Assembly: GCA_016706225.1 (NCBI GenBank)
Contig: JADJKB010000010.1
Span: forward strand, 1 to 64,000
Source of the DNA: Myxococcales bacterium
Lineage (GTDB): Bacteria; Myxococcota_A; Polyangia; Polyangiales; Polyangiaceae
Direction: 5' to 3'
DNA: 64,000 nucleotides
Shown: in pieces, positions 33,105-40,252 of the stretch
Layout: the number at the start of each line of letters is the position of its first letter
Position numbering within the stretch: the stretch's first letter is position 1
The notes under the pieces: generated by a model
What the model was told of the DNA's origin: nothing
Database searches by the model: none
Seen by the model: only the letters and a program-made list of their open reading frames with translations
Program-made: the position numbers and the translations under genes

Positions 33105-33416
33105 CTAGCCTTTCCTCCGCGCTCGGGCGGCGTCGAGGCGCACCACCCCCGCCCCGCCCTCCCGTCGTACCTGAAGCTCCCGGGCGAGCTGGGCGACAGC
33201 ATCCCAGGCACCCGCAGCGGTCGCCTTCACGAGCGCATCAGCAAGGGCAGCTTCGACGGTGTCGGCAATCGTCCCCAATCGTCCCGGGTCGCCAACGGTC
33301 GCCAACTTGGAACCATCGTCCACCACGTGCGGCGTCCGCTCTTCGATGTGGCTTTCGGCGGATTCCGCGGTGGTAGTGGGCGTCCCCGGGCGTTCGAATC
33401 CCGTTGGGGACGCCAT
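33105..33416 (-). CDS. Small protein whose frame begins across attR
   Basis: A 103-residue frame. Its C-terminal 65 residues look real (LGTIADTVEAALADALVKATAAGAWDAVAQLARELQVRREG), a helical pattern seen at the ends of small island proteins. The only ATG (33416-33414) uses one base from outside the island; the first residues ASPTGFE are coded by the att core. Before integration the frame would have had different sequence upstream. A GTG at a DDGSKL-proximal position is a possible internal start. Confidence 0.45.
   Translation of the reverse strand: MASPTGFERPGTPTTTAESAESHIEERTPHVVDDGSKLATVGDPGRLGTIADTVEAALADALVKATAAGAWDAVAQLARELQVRREGGAGVVRLDAARARRKG
33392..33415. repeat. attR: distal copy of the tRNA-Glu 3' end
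   Basis: Twenty-four bases are identical to 25716-25739 (attL core). The base before differs (C against G), and the bases after differ (TTTTT against AACTA), which fixes the core length. Confidence 0.9.
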
Positions 33417-33477
33417 TTTTCATCTCCGCGGATTTGGGTGAGCACGTCGAACGTTTTCTCGGCGGGCGTTCTGGGAA

Positions 33478-34050
33478 TCACCCCGACGCGACGTCCGCCC
33501 AAAGTACGCCGAGATCGAGCTCGATGGCGTCGAAGGGCTCCGCCCGCACTCGGGCGTCGTCGCGGAATGCCGCGGCGCGCACCCACTGGCCGTCGCCCAG
33601 TCGCAGAACCTCCAGCAAACGCTGGATCGGGTTCACGAGCCAGACATGGCGAACCCCCTCGCGCGCATAGATGCCGAGCTTGTCGGCGCGGTCGATCTTC
33701 TCCGTCGATGGCGACAGCACCTCGCATGCCCAATCCGGTGCGAGAGTGAGGTAGGGCTCGTCTGGAAGCACCGGCAGCCGCTCTCTCTGCCAGCCCGCAA
33801 GGTCCGGCACCAGGATGTCCGACGCCAGGTGCAGCTCGGGCTCGTCGAGGATGATCCATCCACCGGGGCCGCCCCGCCCTCTCTTGAACGGCGGCCCGAG
33901 CTCCTCGCCCAGTGCAGAGGACACGGCGCTGTGCCGCAAGGCCGGTCTCGGGGAAAGTCGTAGCTCACCGTCGATGATCTCAGCGATCATCCCGGCGGGT
34001 GCTGCGAGCACGTCGGCGTAGGTCGCACGCCGCTTCGCAGCTTCGGCCAT
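33478..34050 (-). CDS. Uma2-family (DUF820) nuclease-like protein
   Basis: A 190-residue protein of the Uma2 family with the PD-(D/E)xK-like core: EIIDGELRLSPRPALRHS at the N-terminus, PDLAGWQRERLP, LAPDWACEVLSPSTEKIDRADKLGIYAREGVRHVWLVNP, where Asp, Glu and the downstream Lys form the expected acidic site. Members are common in myxobacteria and cyanobacteria as solitary genes and their physiological role is unknown. It lies just outside attR on the chromosome. Confidence 0.8.
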   Translation of the reverse strand: MAEAAKRRATYADVLAAPAGMIAEIIDGELRLSPRPALRHSAVSSALGEELGPPFKRGRGGPGGWIILDEPELHLASDILVPDLAGWQRERLPVLPDEPYLTLAPDWACEVLSPSTEKIDRADKLGIYAREGVRHVWLVNPIQRLLEVLRLGDGQWVRAAAFRDDARVRAEPFDAIELDLGVLWADVASG

Positions 34051-34108
34051 GTCGAAAGCCTACCACAGGCAGCCCACCGCGTGGCCCCGCCCAATGTAAC
34101 ATGCAGGT

Positions 34109-34594
34109 GTGCAGCGGGAGTGGGGGCGTCGCGTCGCAACGTACCTGGTGTTCGCCGCCTGCAGCTCGGGCTGCTCGAGCTCGGCCACGTTGAGGCTCCG
34201 CGACGGGCGAGAGGTCAGAGGGAAAATTTCCCGCAGCGATGCGGACGCGGTGTGGGTCGAGAGCGAAGGCCATGAGCGCCTCGTGCGCAGGAACGACGTG
34301 GACGACGTCACGCACCCCGGACGCACAGAGATGGTCGTGGGCGGGATCCTGTTGGCAGCGGCCTTGGGCACCGGCATCGCGGCAGGCGTGAGCAGCTCCA
34401 ACTGCGACCATCCAGGGAGGGCGGGCTGTGTCGACGCGCAGTTGGCGGGCGTCGCCGCGGTGGCGGTTGGCGTACCGGGCCTCTTTCTCGAATTCGACAG
34501 CATCGCTACGTACTACGGCTCCGTTTCCCGGTACGTCCCGCCCGCAGCCGCCGCGCCTCCGCCGCCGACGCGCAGTGACGGGTTCGAGTTCTGA
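34109..34594 (+). CDS. Small membrane/lipoprotein, unknown
   Basis: A 161-residue protein starting at GTG 34109. The N-terminus has a lipoprotein-like signal (VATYLVFAACSSGCSS). An SH3-like/Sm-like strand pair follows (ATLRLRDGREVRGKISRSDADAVWVESEGHERLVRRNDVDDV), as in proteins that sense or bind ligands at the envelope. Two Gly/Ala-rich hydrophobic segments come next (MVVGGILLAAALGTGIAAGV; LAGVAAVAVGVPGLFLEF). No known family. Confidence 0.6.
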   Translation: MQREWGRRVATYLVFAACSSGCSSSATLRLRDGREVRGKISRSDADAVWVESEGHERLVRRNDVDDVTHPGRTEMVVGGILLAAALGTGIAAGVSSSNCDHPGRAGCVDAQLAGVAAVAVGVPGLFLEFDSIATYYGSVSRYVPPAAAAPPPPTRSDGFEF

Positions 34595-34645
34595 AACACG
34601 ATGTTCTAGCGACCGCTTCATCTCCGGCTCCGATCAGCCGTGCGT

Positions 34646-36721
34646 TCACCGGGTCCGGTTGCCGTCCAGCGCTTGCCGCACCTTGGCGCAGAGAGCCTGG
34701 ATGGTGAACGGCTTCGGAATGAAGTTCACGTCTTCATCCGGCCCGCCGGTGCCGGCGATGACGTCGGCCGTGTACCCGGACATGAACAGGCAGGCGAGCC
34801 GCGGGCGCTGGCCGACGAGCGCCTTGGCCAGATCCCGCCCGTTCATCTCGGGCATGATCACGTCGGTCAAAAGCAGGTGGATCTCTCCGGCGTGCGCCTC
34901 GGCCAAACGGACGGCTTCCCCGGCAGTGCTGGCGGTCAGCACGACGTAACCCGACTTCTCGAGCATGGTCCGGGTCATGCCGAGGAGCGCCTCCTCGTCT
35001 TCCACGAGCAGGATGGTCTCGCGGCCGCGCAGGGACGGCTCCGCCGGCGCGTTCATTCGGACCGCCAGGACGCTGCCCTCGTACCGAGGCAGGAAGATGT
35101 TGAAGGTAGAGCCCCTGCCCAGCTCGCTGTGGACCTCGATGAAACCGTCGTTCTGTTTGACGATGCCGTAGACCGTCGCCAGCCCCAGCCCGGTGCCGCT
35201 GCCCAGCTCCTTGGTCGTGAAGAAGGGCTCGAAGAGCTTGGCTTGCGTCTCTTCGTCCATGCCGCAGCCGTCGTCGCTGATGGAGAGCCGGACGTAGTCG
35301 CCCGGGACGGAGCCGAGGTGTGCGGCCGATTCGCGTTCGTCGAGCGTGACGTTGCGGGTCTCGATCGTGAGTTTGCCAACGCCGGAGATCGCATCCCGAG
35401 CGTTGACACACAGGTTGGTCAGGACTTGATCGATCTGAGACGGGTCCACCTCGAGTGGCCAGAGTCCCTCGCAGGGCAGCCAGGCGAGGCGAATGTGCTC
35501 CCCGATGAGCCGCCCAAGCATCGTGAGGATGCTGGCCACGGTGTCGTTCAGATCCAGCACCCTCGGGGTGACCGTCTGCCGCCGGGCAAAGCCCAGCAGC
35601 TGTCGGGTGAGGTCGGCCGAACGACGCGCGGCTTTGCGGATTTCCTCCAGATCGGCATGCAACGGCGAGCCAGGGGCGACCACTTCCATTGCCATCTCCG
35701 TGTGCCCCAGGATCACCCCGAGCATGTTGTTGAAATCGTGCGCCACACCGCCCGCCAACCGGCCCACCGAATCCATCTTCTGGGCCTGAAAAAGCTGGGC
35801 TTCGAGCGCAGCCCTCTCCTCCTCGGCCCGTTTGCGCAGGGTGATGTCCTCGGAGATCCCCAGCAAGTACTTCGGCGTGCCATCGGCTCCCCGAATGCAG
35901 ACCTTCCGGGTATGAAGCAGCCGTTGCTCCTGCGTGGCCGTCAGGACGGTCTCCTCGGGGATGTCCAGCGTGCCGAACTTTCCCTCCAGCACCGCGCGGT
36001 CCGTGGCGGTAAAAGAGGCCGCTTGCTCGGCCGGAAAGAAGTCCGCGTCGTTCTTGCCGAGGAACACCTCGCGATTGTGACCCAGCAGCTCTTCGCCCGC
36101 GCGATTGAACAGAACGAACGTCAGGTCCTTTGCGTCTTTGAGGAAGATCATCAGCGGCACGTTCTCCACGATGGCCTCGACGAAAGCCTTCGAATCCATC
36201 AACTCGCGCTCCGCCCGCTTGCGCTCGGTGATGTCGATGGAGAGCAGAAAGATGCCGTCCTGGTGCGGTCGGACCCTCAGTTCGAACCAACCCGAGGAGC
36301 CATCCGCGTACAAGAATTCGTTCTCGAAGAATAACGAGCGTCGCTCCTTCATGCATCGCTCGAGCACTCCGAACATCTCGGTGCGTTCGACGCCGGGAAG
36401 CACCTCTTGCATCGTACGGCCGAGGAACTTCTCCCTCGGAATGCGCCCCTGTGCCGCGGCGGAGTCGTTGAGATACAGGAAACGCCAGTCGAAGCCGATG
36501 ATCTGACAACCCTCCAGCAGGTCGTCCAGGCCCGCCCTGCCCGCCGCGTCCGGCCCAGGCGAAGCGTCGTCGACCACGCCCTGCAACGCCAGGTTTCGTT
36601 CCTCCAAGCTCTCGATGGTTCGCTTCAGCTCCGCGAGCTCGGCCCGGGCGCCCGCAAGCTCGGCGGCCAGCCGCGTCTCGCCCTCGTCGCCGCGCCCCCC
36701 GTGCCCGTCGTCGTTCGTCAT
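34646..36721 (-). CDS. PAS-PAS hybrid sensor histidine kinase with C-terminal receiver
   Basis: A 691-residue cytosolic protein; the frame is open further upstream, but ATG 36721 (MTNDDGHGG) starts the coherent sequence, before a coiled-coil (LAAELAGARAELAELKRTIESLEERN). PAS 1 about 70-165, PAS 2 about 180-295 (each ending SIDITERKRAE or SEDITLRKRAEE). H-box VAHDFNNMLGVILGHTEMA, N-box NLCVNARDAI, G-boxes SDDGCGMDEE and GSGTGLGLATVYG. Receiver domain at the C-terminus with ILLVEDEE, Asp in LLLTDVIMPEMNG and Lys in FIPKPF. No membrane segment, so it senses a cytosolic signal. Divergent from the HAMP gene. Confidence 0.92.
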   Translation of the reverse strand: MTNDDGHGGRGDEGETRLAAELAGARAELAELKRTIESLEERNLALQGVVDDASPGPDAAGRAGLDDLLEGCQIIGFDWRFLYLNDSAAAQGRIPREKFLGRTMQEVLPGVERTEMFGVLERCMKERRSLFFENEFLYADGSSGWFELRVRPHQDGIFLLSIDITERKRAERELMDSKAFVEAIVENVPLMIFLKDAKDLTFVLFNRAGEELLGHNREVFLGKNDADFFPAEQAASFTATDRAVLEGKFGTLDIPEETVLTATQEQRLLHTRKVCIRGADGTPKYLLGISEDITLRKRAEEERAALEAQLFQAQKMDSVGRLAGGVAHDFNNMLGVILGHTEMAMEVVAPGSPLHADLEEIRKAARRSADLTRQLLGFARRQTVTPRVLDLNDTVASILTMLGRLIGEHIRLAWLPCEGLWPLEVDPSQIDQVLTNLCVNARDAISGVGKLTIETRNVTLDERESAAHLGSVPGDYVRLSISDDGCGMDEETQAKLFEPFFTTKELGSGTGLGLATVYGIVKQNDGFIEVHSELGRGSTFNIFLPRYEGSVLAVRMNAPAEPSLRGRETILLVEDEEALLGMTRTMLEKSGYVVLTASTAGEAVRLAEAHAGEIHLLLTDVIMPEMNGRDLAKALVGQRPRLACLFMSGYTADVIAGTGGPDEDVNFIPKPFTIQALCAKVRQALDGNRTR

Positions 36722-36868
36722 CGCTGCACGCCCCAGCTCGTGCCGGAGCCCCCCTCCTCCGAAGCCATTCTGCCCCCCTGCGCGGACGAGGTCTAGCGCC
36801 ACCCGACCAGCGCGAGCGGCGCCCAGAACTCGATGTTCCGAGGAGCGCTTCACTGGTAGTTTTCTCCG

Positions 36869-37618
36869 ATGGCAGCACGCCGAGCCAAGCTCCGTCTGAT
36901 CGACGCTCGCTTTCAGTTGAAGTGGACGGCGTACCTCGTCGTCGTCGTCTTCGTGGTGATGGCCGCCCTCGGCGCGCTGCTCGCCCGCATGGCCGCCCGC
37001 ACGTCCGCCACCGCGCAGATCGCCGTGACCCAGGCCGAGAAGGCCTTCAAGGAGTCGGAGGCCAACAACGTGCTCGCGCGCGGCGCGGTCGAGATGGCTC
37101 AGCCCGACAACGCCGCGCTCGCGTCGGCGCTGAACGAGTCGCTCGGGGAGGTCGACGCACGACAGGAGAAGAACCTCGCGGACGTGCGCCGGTTGCAAGA
37201 CGACATCCGCAACGACCGCCAGAGCCTGAAGCTGTTGCTCGGCGGCTCGGCGCTCTCGCTGCTGGTCGTGCTCACCCTCATGGGCATCGTGATCACCCAC
37301 CGCATCGTCGGCCCTGTCTCGAAGCTGAAACGCCTGCTGCGGCGCGTGAGCACGGGCCGCCTGGTGGTGGACGAACGCCTGCGGCGTGGTGACGAGCTGG
37401 AAGATCTGTTCGAGACCTTCCTGCAAATGACGTACTCGCTCCGGGCCATGCAGCACGCGCGGATCGCAACCCTCGATGCGACCCTGCGCCGAGCCGAAGA
37501 GACCCGCGCCGCTCCGGAGGTCGTGGACGGTCTGCTCGCGTTGCGCGCCCAGATGGTACTGGGCCTCGAGAGGCGTCGCAGCACCTCCATTCCACCCCCA
37601 CCCCCGCAGGTGGCTTGA
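36869..37618 (+). CDS. HAMP-domain membrane protein
   Basis: A 249-residue protein with two membrane helices (about 20-40, YLVVVVFVVMAALGALLARM; about 122-145, LLLGGSALSLLVVLTLMGIVI). Between them is an extracytoplasmic helical bundle (QAEKAFKESEANNVLARGAVEM). A HAMP domain follows (THRIVGPVSKLKRLLRRVSTG) and a helical tail. No kinase or methyl-accepting module is attached, so it may act through a separate partner, for example the neighbouring histidine kinase on the other strand. The tail ends IPPPPPQVA. Confidence 0.8.
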   Translation: MAARRAKLRLIDARFQLKWTAYLVVVVFVVMAALGALLARMAARTSATAQIAVTQAEKAFKESEANNVLARGAVEMAQPDNAALASALNESLGEVDARQEKNLADVRRLQDDIRNDRQSLKLLLGGSALSLLVVLTLMGIVITHRIVGPVSKLKRLLRRVSTGRLVVDERLRRGDELEDLFETFLQMTYSLRAMQHARIATLDATLRRAEETRAAPEVVDGLLALRAQMVLGLERRRSTSIPPPPPQVA

Positions 37619-37627
37619 GGAGGCAGC

Positions 37628-38128
37628 ATGCGTAAGATCATCGATCCAGCCATCGAGGAGCTGTGCGCCGCGTTCGAGCTCGGCGGGTACAACCCGACCC
37701 CGGTCATCGACCTCGGAGTGCTGGTTGCCAGCGCGGACGGCGACGTCGACGCCTCGGAACACGCGCTCTTGTCCGAGGTGTTCCAGACGTTGCTCGAGAC
37801 GAAGGTCACTCCAGAGGTCGTCGACGCACTCATCAGCGCCAGCGTCGAGGTGATCGGGGTCGCCGGGGCCGAAGCGCGGGCACGCTGGGTCGGCGCGATC
37901 TTGCGGGACTGCGACGCCGCCGAGCCCGGGCTGCGGGTCGCGCTCGCCATCGCCTTCGCCAGCGAGGGGCTCTCCGCCGCCGAGCGCAGCGTCATCGATC
38001 GTATCGCCGAGGCGGCGGAGGTACCGCCCCCGCGCGTCGCGGAGCTCGTGCTCGAGGTCGAGAAACACACCGACACGGCTGGCCCCACCAGCACGCGGCA
38101 GTCGCTCTTGCCCGAGCACCTGCGCTAG
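37628..38128 (+). CDS. TerB-like domain protein
   Basis: A 166-residue soluble helical protein with an AGGAGG ribosome site eight bases before ATG 37628. The pattern VLVASADGDVDASEHALLSEVFQTLLE and FASEGLSAAERSVIDRIAEAAEV matches the TerB/co-chaperone-like fold, where D-G-D-V/x and E residues coordinate metal. It begins nine bases after the HAMP protein, so they are probably co-transcribed; a signal-relay role is inferred from that. Confidence 0.75.
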   Translation: MRKIIDPAIEELCAAFELGGYNPTPVIDLGVLVASADGDVDASEHALLSEVFQTLLETKVTPEVVDALISASVEVIGVAGAEARARWVGAILRDCDAAEPGLRVALAIAFASEGLSAAERSVIDRIAEAAEVPPPRVAELVLEVEKHTDTAGPTSTRQSLLPEHLR

Positions 38129-38129
38129 A

Positions 38130-38285
38130 GCGCCGAACAGGTTGAACGTCGTTTGTTTTCCGGGACTTGCAAGGTGTTCGGCGCTCGCGCGCGGAGCGCG
38201 CACGGCCGAAGGCCGGGGGTTTGGGGCGCAGCCCCAACGTAAAGGTCCTAGAACACGAACAGCGCAAGCTGCTCGGTGTTCTAGG
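38130..38285. repeat. Intergenic hairpin cluster
   Basis: Three inverted repeats lie between the TerB-like gene and plsC. GCGCCGAACA (38130) pairs with TGTTCGGCGC (38175). TTGGGGC pairs with GCCCCAA (about 38221-38237). CCTAGAACAC (38247) pairs with GTGTTCTAGG (38276) over ten perfect bases. No T-tract follows, so REP-like repeats are as likely as a terminator. Confidence 0.6.
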
Positions 38286-38358
38286 GGGCGACCACACGCG
38301 CCCGGGACCGAGAACGACCCACCAGATCAGGAAGAAATGGGCTAGCGTCCCGCGCGCG

Positions 38359-39102
38359 ATGCTGCTTCGCATCAAGAGTCTCGCCCGCATCGGCATTGGC
38401 CTCGCTGCCGTGGGTGCGCTCGTCGGCACGATGACCCCGGTGCTGGTACTGCTCTTGCCGTGGCGCGTGGGGCGCATCTACGTGACCAACGCCTTCGGTG
38501 TGCTCATCGGTCGCGCGGTCATGGCGTGCACCGGGTGTCCGGTCACCGTCGAGGGCCTCGAGAACCTGAGCGCCAGTCAACCCGCGATCTACGCCTGCAA
38601 TCACACCTCCTTGCTCGACGCCTTCACCACCATCTGGTTGACCCCCCGCGGCACCGTCGGCGTCGCCAAGAAGGAGGTGTTCTACTACCCATTCTACGGG
38701 CAGGCCTGGTGGCTCGCGGGGCACGTCTTCGTCGATCGCAGTCGCACCGATCGCGCCAAGGCCGCGCTGCGGAAGAGCGCAAAGTTCATCCGGGACAACG
38801 GGCTCCATCTCTGCATCTTGCCCGAGGGAACCCGCTCGCGTACGGGGCGACTGCAGCCGTTCAAGAAGGGCATCGTGCACATGGCCCTCGAGACCCGCCT
38901 GCCGATCGTGCCGATGGTCACCACGGGTCTGGAGAACGTCTGGACTCGCTCGACGCTGCTGCTCCGGCCCAACCCGGTCAAGATCGTGTTCCTGCCGCCC
39001 ATCTCCACGGAAGACTGGAGCGAGGACCGCATCGACGAGCACATCCAGGCCCTGCGCGCGCCGTTTCTGCGGGCGCTGCCCGAGCACATGCAGCCGGAGT
39101 AG
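38359..39102 (+). CDS. plsC: 1-acyl-sn-glycerol-3-phosphate acyltransferase
   Basis: A 247-residue inner-membrane enzyme that adds the second acyl chain to lysophosphatidic acid in phospholipid synthesis. A hydrophobic N-terminus (IGIGLAAVGALVGTMTPVLVLLLPW) precedes the catalytic NHTSLLD (H-x4-D), then HVFVDRSRTDRAK, LCILPEGTRSR and LPIVPMVTTG, the four acyltransferase blocks. ATG 38359 is chosen over the open upstream frame, which runs through the hairpin cluster. Paralogues are common in myxobacteria, so the exact acyl acceptor is not proven. Confidence 0.85.
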   Translation: MLLRIKSLARIGIGLAAVGALVGTMTPVLVLLLPWRVGRIYVTNAFGVLIGRAVMACTGCPVTVEGLENLSASQPAIYACNHTSLLDAFTTIWLTPRGTVGVAKKEVFYYPFYGQAWWLAGHVFVDRSRTDRAKAALRKSAKFIRDNGLHLCILPEGTRSRTGRLQPFKKGIVHMALETRLPIVPMVTTGLENVWTRSTLLLRPNPVKIVFLPPISTEDWSEDRIDEHIQALRAPFLRALPEHMQPE

Positions 39103-39133
39103 TCCGGGCCCCGCGCCTGCCCGCGCCGCAAAA

Positions 39134-40132
39134 TCAGTCGCTCGGGCGTGCGGCGCCGCGCACAAAACGCTCGACGGCTTGGGCCACGTGCGGAGCAACC
39201 TTGGCTGGGTCGGTCGGGTTGAACCAGGCGAAGGGCTCGAGCCACTTCCCGGGCGAAAACCCGGGCAGGCCGAGACCACCCCGCGAACACTCGACCAGCA
39301 GGCTGAGTGCGCCGTGCACGTCGTAGAACCAATCGAGCTCCATGCCCGGTGCGGTGAACCCCGGCACCCAGTGCGACGACTGCACCGCGCGATACGGGCG
39401 GTGTGGATCCGAGCGGCGCGCGACCTGTCGCGCCCAGCGACGCAGCTCGGTGCGATCGAGCGCCGGCCGTACCTGTCCGCCCCATGGATACAGCACCGCG
39501 CCACCAAAGCTGTGGAGAGAGAGCGCGCGGTCGACCATCTTGCCCTTGAAACAGCTGACGATCGCCCGGACCTCGGGCTCACTCGCAGGGCCGTCGCCGG
39601 CGGAGAAGATCGGCTTGAGCATCAGGCGAGCGAGGCTCGTCTTGCCCCAGAAGCTCGGGAAATTTCGGTTCAGATCGACGCCCCGGGCGTTGTGGCGCAC
39701 GAACCGCCGACGAGTCCGGCGCAAGTTGTTCTCGACGGAGATCACGCCATCGGGGTTCGCGACCAGCACGGAGATCACCCGGCGATCCGTCGGCGGGCGC
39801 TCGACCAGGCGCTCGAGCAACGTCAGGTGGGTCTCGAACCCGATCCACTCCATCGGATGCACGCCGCTGACGATCGCGCTCGTGCGCCGGGCGTCGGCGG
39901 GACCGACCAGGGCGGCGAAGATCGGCTCGTCCTTCACGCTCTTGCCGATCAGCGTGATCTCCGCGCCGCCTCGGCCGAGCTCACCCAACGCCGCGAGGAC
40001 CTCACCGTACCCGCGATAGGGCCCGAGCCCTCGCGGCTCGGTGGTCAGCGCCAGCGGCGCCTTCTTGTGGCGGTCGATGGCCCGAGCCAACGACTGCTCG
40101 GCGGGAGCAACACCGGTTGCCGGGGACTGCAT
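39134..40132 (-). CDS. M14-family zinc carboxypeptidase
   Basis: A 332-residue metallopeptidase. Zinc ligands and catalytic residues are in order: HPMEWIG (HxxE), ARGVDLNRNFPSFWG (Arg/Asn substrate binding), SLHSFGGAVLYPWGG (third His), and LLVECSRGGLG (catalytic Glu). No clear signal peptide, so it may be cytosolic or exported by another route. Related bacterial members trim murein peptides or general peptides. Convergent with plsC, 30 bases apart. Confidence 0.85.
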   Translation of the reverse strand: MQSPATGVAPAEQSLARAIDRHKKAPLALTTEPRGLGPYRGYGEVLAALGELGRGGAEITLIGKSVKDEPIFAALVGPADARRTSAIVSGVHPMEWIGFETHLTLLERLVERPPTDRRVISVLVANPDGVISVENNLRRTRRRFVRHNARGVDLNRNFPSFWGKTSLARLMLKPIFSAGDGPASEPEVRAIVSCFKGKMVDRALSLHSFGGAVLYPWGGQVRPALDRTELRRWARQVARRSDPHRPYRAVQSSHWVPGFTAPGMELDWFYDVHGALSLLVECSRGGLGLPGFSPGKWLEPFAWFNPTDPAKVAPHVAQAVERFVRGAARPSD

Positions 40133-40252
40133 GGGTCAACCGACTCTTTCCCACTTACGCGGCCGCAGGGAAAGCGGAACCGCGATTTGTGCACCCAATT
40201 CCCAGAAAATCCGGAGTGACTCGCGGCGAGGCTCCGCTATGTTGCGCCCGCC

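Larger units (their letters stand above)
25716..33415. mobile_element. 7.7-kb integrative island in the tRNA-Glu 3' end
   Basis: The island is bounded by exact 24-bp direct repeats (GTTCGAATCCCGTTGGGGAC followed by GCCA) at 25716-25739, inside the tRNA, and at 33392-33415. The first gene inside is a tyrosine integrase facing the tRNA. All credible genes are on the minus strand: two lipoproteins, HTH proteins, a DUF3987 protein and a DnaB N-domain-like protein. No structural phage or conjugation gene is seen, so it resembles a satellite-like or degraded element. The repeats show the boundaries directly; mobility now is doubtful because the integrase is frameshifted. Confidence 0.9.

Noticed and set aside
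34640..36334. Long plus-strand open frame opposite the histidine kinase
   Set aside because: High-GC antisense shadow: the minus-strand frame has complete PAS, kinase and receiver motifs, the plus-strand product has none.
36722..38203. Upstream extension of the histidine kinase frame (about 490 more codons)
   Set aside because: It is antisense to the HAMP and TerB-like genes and shows no domain; ATG 36721 starts the coherent protein.
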